A stretch of DNA of 12,244 nt from Jimgerdemannia flammicorona (GCA_003990745.1 RBNI01005694.1:1-12244), one strand, 5' to 3'; counted from the stretch's first letter, positions 1 to 9,700 are shown. The notes: generated by a model from the sequence alone, not told the origin. Numbers and translations: made by a program.

Positions 1-474
1 AAAGAGCCAATGACCCGCCAGTCCCACCCATACTGCCAGCACCCATCCTACAGTGAGCCAACTATCACCCACCCCCCCCACCAACCGAGATTTCAAACCA
101 TCCCAGCGGCCCCCCACTCCAACCAACCCCTGCCCCACACCCAGTCTAATCCTAATTTCTACCCAAAAGTCCCCCAATATCTCACACTCACCAAGCCAAT
201 GTTCTGGCATCTGCACCAGACCCCCAGCCTGTCCCACATTGTAACACTCCTCACACTCAAAGCGGCCACTGTCCACGAGATGCCCAGTTCAGAAATTCAA
301 TATGACATTCCTCCGTAGCATCCGCCACCATACCACCCAGTATTTAGGAGGCAGCCACCGTCGCACCTCAGCACTCCAAGACCAGATCCCCGCCCAGTCC
401 CACACCTCACCAATCCCTGCTGTCTGCCAACCACTCGGCCAAAGATCCAGGCCAAGATGCTGTTGGCACTCCAC
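1..474 (-). pseudogene. ORF2 C-terminal fragment of LINE copy C (Cys/His cluster)
   Basis: This is the C-terminal part of a LINE ORF2 protein. The correct frame reads a Trp-rich stretch (RWLPPKYWVVWWRML), then an in-frame TGA at 289-291, then the Cys/His cluster at 184-255. The cluster has two Cys two residues apart, then PEHWL and a last Cys, the spacing being C-x2-C-x14-H-x4-C. It is a likely nucleic-acid-binding module comparable to the C-terminal CCHC of L1 ORF2. The frame continues off the left edge; copy A shows that about 14 more codons are expected. An upstream stop in this frame at 484-486 lies just past the deletion junction. No catalytic domain is present, so no enzyme can be made. 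Confidence 0.75.
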
Positions 475-483
475 TCCATCTGA

Positions 484-800
484 TCAGTTTCACTATCAAC
501 AGTCACATCTGGATTTTTTTCCAGATTCTCAGTTATACCACCATCAGTAGTTCCCCCTCTACTCCCAGCAGCTGCTCCACCAGCTCTTCTACCCACCAGC
601 TGCTGAGCTACATCCCTCACTTTCCCTTCTCTCTACTTCTCCTTCCCCTCTGTCTGCCCACCATGAGATCTAATAGGCCATCCACTAGCCTTCAGTATAT
701 CTACAAAGCTCCTCCTCTTCTGCCCTCCTGCTCCTCTCCCAGTACCACCACTACTACCCAAACTACCCTACCCACTAAGACCACTGAAAGACCCCATTCT
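484..800 (-). pseudogene. ORF1 N-terminal fragment of LINE copy C
   Basis: This is the start of the ORF1 (RNA-binding, gag-like) protein. It begins with a Gly/Ser/Arg-rich stretch (GGTGRGAGGQKRRSF) like the Gly/Arg-rich N terminus of copy B, and includes the NLEKNPD motif that copy B also has (ORF1 of B near 11640). Stops interrupt it at 633-635 (TAG) and near 768-770. The frame stays open through the deletion junction to 297 but enters ORF2 sequence in the wrong frame, so the apparent 107-residue fusion is not a real ORF1-ORF2 fusion protein. The exact start codon is uncertain; a Met lies near 797. Confidence 0.6.
507..526. repeat. Conserved inverted repeat in ORF1 of copy C
   Basis: Two perfect 7-nt arms (ATCTGGA at 507-513 and TCCAGAT at 520-526) flank a loop of six T. 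The same 20 nt occur unchanged in copy B at 11628-11647, although codons on both sides differ between the copies. On the element's sense strand the loop is A-rich. It encodes part of NLEKNPD, so conservation could simply reflect the protein. Confidence 0.6.
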
Positions 801-865
801 TAAACCATACCCTCATCCAACATATTGCCAGTCAAAGGCTCCAGGTCCACCCAACCTAGTACACA

Positions 866-974
866 TGTCAGCTTACTTGTTGGTTGCTATGACTTTAGTA
901 CCTTTCTCTAATAAATGTTTCAAAAGTATATTGTAAAAGTGTGTATAACATAAGTAGTAACTGAGAAAGGTGTC
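866..974. other. Unassigned flank between copy C and the gypsy relic
   Basis: This short A+T-rich stretch has no open frame of note and no similarity that I can see to the LINE copies. Its right part may be badly decayed retroelement sequence upstream of the gypsy reverse transcriptase relic, but I cannot recognise any motif there. Confidence 0.4.
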
Positions 975-1237
975 ATTAATGATCAAATTGGTCTCACTCA
1001 AGATGCCAGTGAGAAATCAGCCTTTATCACACCTGATGCTATCTATGTCTATCTGCAAATACTATTTCGAATGTATAATACTCCAGCAAGTTTTCAGTAA
1101 ATGATGAAAAGAGTCTTTAGCAATGAGGTTAGAAAATGGCTCTTTGTCTATATCAATAATATGATCATCTTCAGCAATACTATACAGGAACATATCAACC
1201 ATATACAGCTAGCTCTCAAGAAGCTTAAGGAATATGA

Positions 1238-1241
<4 letters not shown>
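975..1241 (+). pseudogene. Ty3/gypsy reverse transcriptase relic
   Basis: The plus-strand frame starting near 975 reads as the palm region of a Ty3/gypsy reverse transcriptase. In order it shows SAFITPDAIY (family: KTAFITPDGLY), a degraded MPFGL box (LFRMYNTPASFQ), then MMKRVFSN, and FVYINNMIIFS, which corresponds to the catalytic YIDD box with both Asp changed to Asn. EHINHIQLALKKLKEYDL follows, the usual helix after the active site. An in-frame TAA sits at 1098-1100. Both ends are missing: the left fades into unassigned sequence and the right stops at the poly(T) tract of the LINE block. No LTR, RNase H or integrase was found in the window. The enzyme is dead on catalytic residues alone. 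Assignment to Ty3/gypsy rather than copia rests on this motif order. Confidence 0.85.
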
Positions 1242-1273
<32 letters not shown>

Positions 1274-1292
1274 TTTTTTTTTTTTTTTTTTT
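1242..1292 (-). repeat. Poly(A) tail of LINE copy A (poly(T) on plus strand)
   Basis: There are 51 nt of T on the plus strand with a single G at 1273. It directly follows the gypsy relic and precedes the conserved LINE 3' end. The G may mark a boundary between the tail of A (1274-1292) and older T-tract sequence (1242-1272). Confidence 0.9.
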
Positions 1293-1563
1293 ATAGTCAT
1301 TTGGACTTCCTTCCTTTGTTACACCTATCTATCCCATATAAATACAGTGATCCCACCCCCTATCTGATCCCCCTAGGGGGGCCCCTCCTCCCTACCCCTT
1401 CCCAATAAAAGACCACTTTGTCTAATACAATCTCCACTCTCCCACCACTCTGCTCACAGACCCTTGCTACCAAACTGTGACATCACCCCCCCTGAGGACC
1501 CCAACCCACCCACCATCCAATCAGCAGATCCCCCAACAGCTCCTCCCACTGTAATACCTTCTC
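1293..1563 (-). other. 3' UTR of LINE copy A
   Basis: This non-coding stretch lies between the ORF2 stop and the tail. The last bases before the tail (TATAGTCA then TTGGACT on the plus strand) match copy B at 6395-6411. A C-rich motif, CCCCTCCTCCCTA (1382-1394), is identical in copy B at 6480-6492 and lies a similar distance from the tail. On the sense strand two stretches fit the four-run G-quadruplex pattern: 1382-1403 and 1486-1511. Confidence 0.7.
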
Positions 1564-4500
1564 CTACAGCCCCATCTGCCACCCCTCCTCAAATACAAAA
1601 AGCCAATGTCCTGCCAGTCCCACCCACACTGCTAACACCCACCCAACAGTGAGCCAACTATCACCCACCCTGCCCACTAGCCAAGATTGCAAGTCCTCCC
1701 AGCGGCCCCCCTCACCTGCCGGCCTTTGCTCCACACCCAGCCTATTCCCTATTTCTATCCAAAAGTCTCCCAAAACCTCACACTCTCTCAACCAATGTTC
1801 AGGCATCTGCACAAGACCCCCAGCTTGCCCTATATTGTAACACTCCTCACAATTGAAACAGCCACCATCCACCAGATGCCCAGTGCAGAAATTTAACATA
1901 ACATTCCTCTGTAACATTCACTACCATACCACCCAGAACTTGGGAGGAAGCCACCTCTGTATCTCAGCACTCCAAGACCAGATGCCTGCTCAGTCCCACT
2001 CCTTGCCGATCCCTGCTGCCTGCCAGCCACTTGGCCAAAGATCCTGGCCAAGACTCTGCTGACACTCCACTCTATCCCCAATATCAAACATAGCAAGTGG
2101 AGCACTCCCCAGGAGCAGTCTATCCCATTGCCACATATCAGGCCCCCACACTACCTCCCTCTCATTGCCTTGCCAGCGCAGGCCAATTCAGTGTGCTCCA
2201 TCTACCAATCCCCACCAAAAGCCCTTAAACCACAGCTGCCAATTTCTATTCAGCTCTACCAAAGAGAGCAGATCTCCTGAGGACCTCCAAGGGGAGGTTC
2301 TCATCTCCCACACCTTCTGCAGTAGAGGCACCCAACCCTCTCCCTGCAGTTCAGCAGCCCTCTTCAACCACCAGGCTTGCAAGCAGTGCAACCTCTTAGG
2401 GAAATCCACCAGACCAAGACCTCCCCTAGCCACTGGTGTTGCAAGAGTATCCCAACTGATCTGGGACCTCCTCCCAGACCAAATCAAATCTCTAGCTACC
2501 TTCGTCAGCCTCTTCACCACTCAAGCTGGGAAGTCTAGATGATAGGCCAAGTACCACAGCTTGGGGAACTAGTATATATTCAGAATTGACACCCACCCCA
2601 CTAGAGAAATATGGCAGCCTCCCCAACTGTAAAGGGCCTCCTCCCAAATGGTCACCCTGCTCTCCCACCACACTTGTGGCAAGACAGAACCATATACAGA
2701 AAGGAAGATGCCCAGATACCACACCACCTCACCAGTAGGGACAATTGTTCCAAAGATGTCTCCACTCACCAGTCCATTCTCTAGCACCATTGTCTCACAC
2801 TTATACCAGTTGAGCTTTGCCCCAGAGTGAGCCTCATACCATTCCACTGTCTTCTTAAGTGCCTCGACATCTGCCACAGACCCAAGCCCAACCACCATAT
2901 CATCAGCAAAGGCCCCCACCTTCCACACTATACTATATACAGAGAGCCTTGCCACCTTCCAGTGAATCCTATCCATCAGTAGCTCTAGTGAGAGGGCATA
3001 GAGAATAGGGGACAGAGGGTCTCCCTGAGGAACTCCTCTTCCCAAGGAAAATGCCAGACCTCTGTGACTATTACACATCAGTGCCACCCGACTGCTCTCT
3101 AGTAGATTCAACATAGAAGCCCGAAATCTTGGGGGAAAACCAATTCAATCCAACACCTTGTCCAGCCAAACCTACTGTACATGGTCATAGGCCTTCTCCT
3201 AATCCAAAAAGACCAACCTTCCATCCAGTCCACAAGCTCAGGCCCCTTCAATGACACCATGCACCCATGCAGTCCATCCCTTATAAGTCTGCCCCCAACA
3301 AAGCCCTGCTGCTCCTCCCCCAGTACCTGTTGGGCAACTTTCTGCAGCCTTGCAACAATCACCTAGTCACCATCTTTTTGTCTATATCCAGGAGTATGAT
3401 CAGTCTCCAGTTCTTCCAGTCTTCTCTCCTCCCCTTGTCTTTGTACAATAAGGCCACCAGCCTGAGGTCCTGCTCTCCAACCCACTTACCACTCTGAAGA
3501 ACATGGTCACAGAGTGCCACCATCTCACCCAAAACACTGGGGACCTTTACCATCTTCTTCTAGAAGTCCCACCGTAACCCATCCTCCCCTGGCACTGTTC
3601 TAAGTTTAGTTGCCACAAGGACACTCTGGATCTCCTCTTCTTGTACTGGTAGGATCAAGTCACCCAGTCTGGCTACTTGCAGCGGCCCCCACTCCTCTAG
3701 TGTATCTGCAATCGCTGCCTCATCAGCACCCCCTTCTCTCTCACTCCACAAACCCTGCCATCTCTCCTTCAAAACCCCTAAGATTTGTTGCATGCCATGA
3801 ACTATGTCCCTGTCAGCATCTAGGACTCCATCCCACCAATGTCGCACCCTTCTAGCTTTGAGGAGTCTAGATAAGTACCTAGTAGGCCACTCACCCTCCT
3901 CAAGCCCCTGCCACTATAGCCTAGCAGCCATACCTCACATATGAATCTCCTCCTCTTCTCTCAACACCTGTTGTAGTTCCACTATCTCCAATTTTGCCTG
4001 CTCTATCCTCTAATCCTCCACCCTATCAGAAGTAAGCAAATCTGCCCAATCCATTTGCAGTCTCTGCAGCCTGCTGGAAGCACACCCTGTGCACTTCCTC
4101 CTCCATCTCCCAGCTTCTCTACCAGCCCCTCCCCAATAGACCCTCACAGTCTCTTTCAATCTCATCCAATGGATACTCACAGACAAACCCTCATGCCTCT
4201 AGATAGATACCTTCACCTGAATGTCTTCCACCCATGAATCCCACAACCCCTTCTCAGCTAGCAGAGAGGAGTTAAGATGCCAATGTCCAGGTCCATCTCC
4301 ACTTCCCCCAAACTGCCTCTGCCCCAACAGTCCCCAGTGATCAGACCATGGGCACCACTCCACCTCTAATGTCTTCCAAACATCTGAACCCCAGCACTCT
4401 GCCATCAGAATCCAGTCAATCCTTGTCCCCAAGCCATTCACCCAATGTGTGTAGACCCTGGTGTTGCCCCACCATATTCTGCCCATATCCCCTATGGAGC

Positions 4501-5017
4501 TCAACTTCTCCACCTCTTCCTATGCATCCAGACCTCCACTTCTCCCTCCTGCACTCTTCTCTCCATCAGTTCTGTCTAGATGCTGATCTCAAACTATATT
4601 AAAGTCCCCACCAAGAACATTTACCCCTTCCTCCAAGAGAATACCCTCCTCCAGCAGCTCCTTAATCCACACAGTCCTCTCACCCCTAACTGTAGAGCAG
4701 TAGCAAGAGCCAACCTTCACTGACTCCCATCCTGGCTGATGCCAATCTCCCCAGACCAAGCGATCACCCCAGCTCCTGATTCCCCCCAAGTCTCCTCTAT
4801 CCTTCCTTACCAGAATTACCACTTTTCCAAACCAAGCAGTAGCCCCACCCCATTCCCTAGCCCACTCCACCCAATTGTCCTCATCCTCACACCAAACATC
4901 CTGTAGTAAAAAGAGATCAGCCTCCAATCTCTTAAGCCAAGTAAAAATGTTCTGACACTGCCCAGATCCTCTTAACCCATTTACATTTAAAGAGAAAATG
5001 TTAGTTGTACTATTTAT
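1564..5017 (-). pseudogene. LINE ORF2 pseudogene, copy A (endonuclease-reverse transcriptase)
   Basis: This is a degraded ORF2 polyprotein that would nick target DNA and copy the element RNA in place. The N-terminal AP-like endonuclease shows LNVNGLRG, LLQDVW, GGDFN (near 4600), TRIDWIL and SDHWG with the catalytic His codon at 4337-4339. The reverse transcriptase shows KDKG..DWKNWR, EEQQGFVGGRL, a motif A reading LD-stop-EKAYD, GVPQGDPLSPILYAL and FADDM (2899-2910). The C-terminal Cys/His cluster is at 1780-1851. Stops include TGA and TAG at Trp sites of copy B and TAG in place of the Gln of LDQEKAY. The reading frame is constant from 5017 to about 3360, then shifts several times. Translation would start at 5017, but the codon is ATA where copy B has ATG. 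No activity is possible. Confidence 0.9.
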
Positions 5018-5048
5018 AAGAAGTAATGATATATAGTGATCCCATCCT

Positions 5049-6375
5049 CTACAAGTCTGCATTCGTCTCCTCCTGCACCAAGTCCAAGTCATGTTCAGCA
5101 GCTAGTTCCCTTTCTCCAGCTTTCCATACCTCCAACTCTCCCAGAAGTTCAACCATTGCCCCATCTTCTCACTCCTCAAAGTCCTCATGATACTCCAGAC
5201 AGGCCTCCTGCCAGAGCTGCAAACCACGATACTCTGCCCAACAGTAGGCTGCCCACTCTCCAGTGATCACCACCAGCTCTGCCTTCCTCACCTCATCAAC
5301 CTCATATCTCTCCTCCTCCAGGAAGATTGCAAGAATCTCCACCTTCAGTGCCTCCACTACTCCATTGCCATACAGAATCCTCACCCAATACTCCTTGGGC
5401 ATTACATGCAGGTCCCCTTCTCCCAATGCCTCTGCCGTGAGATTATCCATCACCTTGCTCATCCATAACAAGTTCCCCACCTCCTTTCCTCCTGGAGTCC
5501 CCAGCCACCCTGCATCCAACATCATGGTATCAGCTCCTACACTGGCAGCCTCATCCCACTCCTCCTCAGGGACATCCACCAGCTCGTCCTCACCAACTGC
5601 CACCACCTGGCCCCCTTTCACCACATCAGGGACCCCAAAATGCACTCACTGGGCCCCCTGCATCAGTACATCCTCTGTTGTCCCTCTCTTCACAGCTGGG
5701 CCCCTTCTGATAAGAGGGAGAGAGGTGGTATCCACTTTCTGCTCCCAGACCTTGAATGTGCTGTCGGCATAGGGGTCCTTGCTCAGCACCTTCCCAGCAC
5801 TTTCCTTGTCTGCCTCCACCTCTTCTTCTCCTTTTCTGACCCAGACACTGGCTTTGATGCCCCCAGACACCTCAGTCTCATCTGCTTTCTTCTTAGCCCC
5901 TCTGCTCATACTCACCAACAACTCTCTCTGCCACTTGCACCCCTGGGCCCACTCCCACTTCCCCTTATCAGTTCGGATCCTCTTCCCATCAACAATCTCT
6001 AGATGTGTTGACTCCTCATACAACTTCCAGGCCTTTGTCCTCCTCTCAATGGCACCACTCAACTCTTCCAGTGTCTCCAACAAGTCCTCTTTCTCCTCTT
6101 CATTCCCTCACACCCTTGACACCTTACAGACAAAAACCCCCCACATCAATACCGAGAGCCAGTTGCTCATCTTCTCAGTGGCCTCTCTTTCTACCAGTCT
6201 AATTCTCATCTCTACGTCACCAGTCCTGATAGAGGTCCCCTCATACACCTGAAAACCGATATCCACTACATCGCTGTACTCTGCCATCACCTCCTCCACT
6301 CTCCTCCTAGTCTCCTCCTTCATCATAGTAGGCACCCCCTTCACCAGCAGCTACACCACCCTGGGGTCCCATCTC
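5049..6375 (-). pseudogene. LINE ORF1 pseudogene, copy A, 5' truncated
   Basis: This is the gag-like ORF1 protein, missing its N terminus. It opens at RWDPRVV and continues through a region whose pattern suggests an RRM-like fold: EYSDVVDIGFQVYEG, then RTGDVEMRIRL. A charged helical part (LLETLEELSGAIERRTKAW) and a long acidic C-terminal half follow. All segments share one frame, with four stops (TAG at 6351-6353; TGA at 6108-6110, 5646-5648 and 5169-5171). The genuine end is the TAG at 5049-5051, not the TGA at 5169, because AAEHDLDL before it matches AEHNLDL at the end of copy B ORF1. I see no CCHC zinc knuckle. ORF2 follows after 31 nt. Confidence 0.75.
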
Positions 6376-6396
6376 TTTTTTTTTTTTTTTTTTTTT
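6376..6396 (-). repeat. Poly(A) tail of LINE copy B (poly(T) on plus strand)
   Basis: There are 21 uninterrupted T on the plus strand between the truncated ORF1 of copy A and the 3' UTR of copy B. The bases just inside (TATAGTCA) match the 3' end of copy A. Confidence 0.9.
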
Positions 6397-6716
6397 ATAG
6401 TCACTTGGACTCCCTTTATTAACTGGTGTCTATAGTAATATTGATACAGCCTAAGCCCTCAACCTATCTCACAGAGACCCCCCTCCTCCCTAGTTTCTAC
6501 AAATGACATCCCATCCATCTTTACCACAACTCTTCCACCACTCTTCTCTACAATTCTCCTTACTAGTCCCTTACATTCCCCCCCCTTGGGGCCTCAACTA
6601 ATCTACCATACCTTGAAGAGCTCAAGCATCAGCTCCTCTCACCTCACTACCCTCAGTCTTACTGGTCACTGGGGGCCCACCTCAAAGACACTCTGCCAGT
6701 GTTCCACGAGCCCTAC
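6397..6716 (-). other. 3' UTR of LINE copy B
   Basis: This stretch of about 320 nt follows the ORF2 stop and is not coding. It shares with copy A the terminal TATAGTCA-TTGGACT (one base differs) and the identical 13-nt C-rich motif at 6480-6492, 84 nt from the tail. Elsewhere the two 3' UTRs align poorly. Confidence 0.7.
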
Positions 6717-9700
6717 TTATATTGCAATGGCCCAACCAACCATCAGCCACTCATTCCCCACCCCCCCCACCAATCTTGACTGCAATACTGCCCACCACTC
6801 ACCCACCGGGTCAGGCACCAATACTCCTAACCTCTCTCCAACTACCTTCCAAAAGTTCTCCATACTCTCACACTCTCTCAGCCAATGTTCAGGAGTCTGC
6901 ACCACCCCTCCCTCCTGTCCTACATTATAACACTCCTTACAATCAAAGACCCCTCTATCCACCAGATAGTCTACCTTAAAGTTTAGCATCACATTTTGAC
7001 ACAACAGCCTCCACCATACTATCCAGAGTTTTGGCAGGAGCCATCTCGACACAATCTTGATCTAAGACCAGACACTTGCCCAGTCCCATCTCTCTCTGAT
7101 CCCAGCCCCCTACCAGGTCTCTGGCCAAAGGTTCTGCCCCAGACCGCACTTCATGCCCTCCCCTAAGTGGAAGTTCTCAATCAGATTCCCTCCCAACAAG
7201 AGCCTGTCTCACCTCCACATTGCTGGACCTCAGTCCTCATCCCCTTCAGTACCTTGCCAATGGATCCCAATGCGATGGGCCCTATCTACCACTCTCCACC
7301 AGAATCCTTTGTATCTCATCCTCTGGCTACTATCCAAGGCCACCAAGGATAGTAGATCCCCTGAGCCACCTCTTGGTGACACCCTTGCCTCTCATAAATA
7401 CTGCATAAGGGGTACCCATTCTCCTCCTCTCAACTCACTGGCCCTCTTCATCCACCATGCTCTCAAGCAGAGTAGTCTCTTGGGAAAGTCCACCAGGCTA
7501 AGTCCTCTGTGGTCCACAGGAAGTGCTAGTACCTCCCAACCAATCTGACTTCGGCATCCAGCCCAGAGCCAAGAGCAGGCCATCTTGAGAAGCTTTTTAA
7601 CCACCCACTTAGGGAAGTCCAAATAGTAGCCCAGATACCAAAGCTTCAGCATCCAGTACACATTCAGAACAGTTACCCTTTCTGCCAGCGACACCTGTCT
7701 ACCACTCCAACTCATCAATACTCTCCCCCATTCTACCAGCTTATGCTCCCACCACTCCTTGGGAAGTAAAGAGCCATACACTGAGAAATAGATATCCAAG
7801 TATCATACTACTCCTCCAGCTAGGACAATTGTTCCAATGATGTCCCCACCTATGACTCCTTTCTCAAGGACCATTGTCTCACACTTGTGCCAGTTGAGTT
7901 TTGCTCCAGAACACCTCTCATACCACTCAACTGTCTCCTTGAGTATAGCCATATCTGCCACCGAGCCCAACCTAACCACCATATCATCTGCAAAGGCCCC
8001 CACCTTCCAATTGATGCCCAAGATATTCAGTCCACCAACTCTATGCCAGATCTGATCCAACAAAGGCTCCAGGGTGAAGGCATAAAGGATAGGTGACAGC
8101 AGATCCCCCTGAGGCACCCCTCTCCCCAAGGGGAAGGAAGCCCCCCTGTGTCCATTCACCAGAATCGCAGCCCTACTCCCTTCCAGTAATCCAATGAGTG
8201 ACTGACAAATGCCCACTAGTACCCCAATGCACTCCAGTACCTTCTCTAACCATACTCTCCAGACCCTATTATAGGCCTTCTCCTGGTCCAGGAAGACCAA
8301 GTGGCCATTTACCCCTACAGCCCGAGTATCTTTAATGATATTATGAACCCATGCCATGCTATCTCAGATCAGTCGGCCCCCCACAAAGCCTTGCTGCTCC
8401 TTCCCTAGCATCTGTTGAGCCACATCCTGTAGCCTCGCCACTAGGATTTTGGTGACCAGCTTACAGTCCATATCCAGCAGCATAATTGGCCTCCAGTTTT
8501 TCCAGTCCTCCTTATGCCCTTTGTCCTTGTACAGCAGGGACACCAGCCCCAGCTGCTGCCCTCCAATCCACTCCCCAGTACTGATGACTGCATCACACAT
8601 CATTGACATCTCCTCCAGAGCCTCCTCTACTGATACCATATGTTTCCAAAAGTCCCAAGGCAAACTATCCTCCCCAGGTACCATTTCTAGGGTTGTTGAT
8701 GCCAGAACTCAAAGGATCTCCTCTCCCAAAACCAGTTGGCCAAGATCCTCCAACCCTGCTGCAGGATTTAGGTGCCACTCTTCCAGATGCCACTCAATGT
8801 CCTGCACCACCTCCCCTCCCTCCTCTTTACTCCAGAGGTTACTCCAGTAGGCACTTAGCTGGCCAAGAATCCCCTCCACACTTAATACTATCTCTCCCTC
8901 CTCATTAAGGACTCCTTCTCACCAGTGTCTTGCTCTCTTAGCATGAAGGAGACAGGACAAAAACCTTGTGGGCCTTTCTCCTTCTTCTAATCTCTGCCAC
9001 CATAGTCTTGCCACCATGGCCTAAGCCTGCACCACTTCCTCCTTCCTCAACAAATCCTACAGCTCCACCACTTCCAGCTTAGCCTGCTTAGCCCTCCAGT
9101 CCAATACCTTCTCCTCCTCCAGTAGCCCAGCCCAATTCAGAAGTAGTCTTTCTAGTCTCCTAGATGCCCAATGGGCTTGTCTCCTCTGCTGAGCACCTCG
9201 CTCCTTCCCCACTTCCCCTCAGTACCTCTGAGCTTCAGATTTCAGTCTACGCCACCTATCTTCAATCCTCATCCTGGCTCTCCTCCAATTATTAACCTTG
9301 GATCATACCACCACCACCCACATATTTCACAGGTCCATCTCATCCAGCAGCAAAGAGTTCAGATGCCAATGTCCTGGCCCCTCTCCGCTCTCTCCAAACC
9401 TCCCATCTCCCTGAATACCCCAGTAATCTGACCAAGGGCACCACTCGATCTCCATTATCTCCCAAACTGTATTACCCCAATACTCAGCAGTCAGAATCCA
9501 ATCAATCCTAGTACCAAGTCCCCCCACCCAGTGAGTATATAGATGTCGATCCCCATTCTGAAGTCGCATGGTATCCACCAGTGAGCTGAGTCTCTCCACC
9601 TCTTCCCAGTCCTCCAATCCCCCACTCCTTCCTACCATACTCCATCCCCCATCAGTTCTGTCCAGCCTACTCTCCCATACCATATTAAATTCACCTCCCA

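Larger units (their letters stand above)
1..865 (-). mobile_element. LINE copy C, internally deleted, partial
   Basis: This is a minus-strand non-LTR retrotransposon fragment that runs off the left edge. Positions 1 to about 475 match the end of ORF2 in copy A (about 1590-2080). From about 484 to 865 the sequence instead matches the start of ORF1 and the 5' leader of copy B (about 11590-11980). The whole EN-RT part and most of ORF1, some 4 kb or more, is therefore missing. The 5' end is placed near 865 because similarity with copy B stops just after a shared AGTAC (858-862 and 11973-11977). The 3' UTR and poly(A) tail lie outside the window, so target-site duplications cannot be tested. In its ORF2 tail C resembles A more than B: both extend past the point where B stops. 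Internal deletion is seen directly; whether C is a mobile non-autonomous form is unknown. Confidence 0.8.
1242..6375 (-). mobile_element. LINE copy A, 5' truncated
   Basis: This is a minus-strand non-LTR retrotransposon, with its 3' end at the poly(T) tract on the left. Read on the minus strand it holds most of ORF1 (6375-5049), a 31-nt spacer, ORF2 (5017-1564), a 3' UTR of about 270 nt and a poly(A) tail. It lacks the ORF1 N terminus and 5' leader: it begins at the sequence for RWDP, matching copy B near 11300, and there abuts the tail of copy B. ORF2 is inactivated by stops and several frameshifts, and its Met codon is replaced by ATA at 5017. Against copy B the protein similarity is clear but far from identity, so A and B are old or belong to different subfamilies. 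Confidence 0.9.

Noticed and set aside
10..318. Plus-strand Pro/Ser/Thr-rich open frames here and throughout the LINE block
   Set aside because: They are antisense to LINE coding sequence, biased by its C-rich plus strand, and show no motif of their own.
297..620. An ORF1-ORF2 fusion protein of 107 residues in copy C
   Set aside because: The ORF1 part is in the genuine frame, but past the junction the ORF2 part is read out of frame; the real ORF2 frame is the one ending at 289.
1369..1380. Perfect palindrome CCCCCTAGGGGG in the copy A 3' UTR, with a similar C-run/G-run at 6582-6591 in copy B
   Set aside because: The two are at different distances from the tail (about 77 and 190 nt) and are not in corresponding positions; chance in C-rich sequence is likely.
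5169..5171. TGA at 5169 as the end of ORF1 in copy A
   Set aside because: The frame continues with sequence similar to the end of copy B ORF1 and stops at 5049, so this TGA is an internal mutation.
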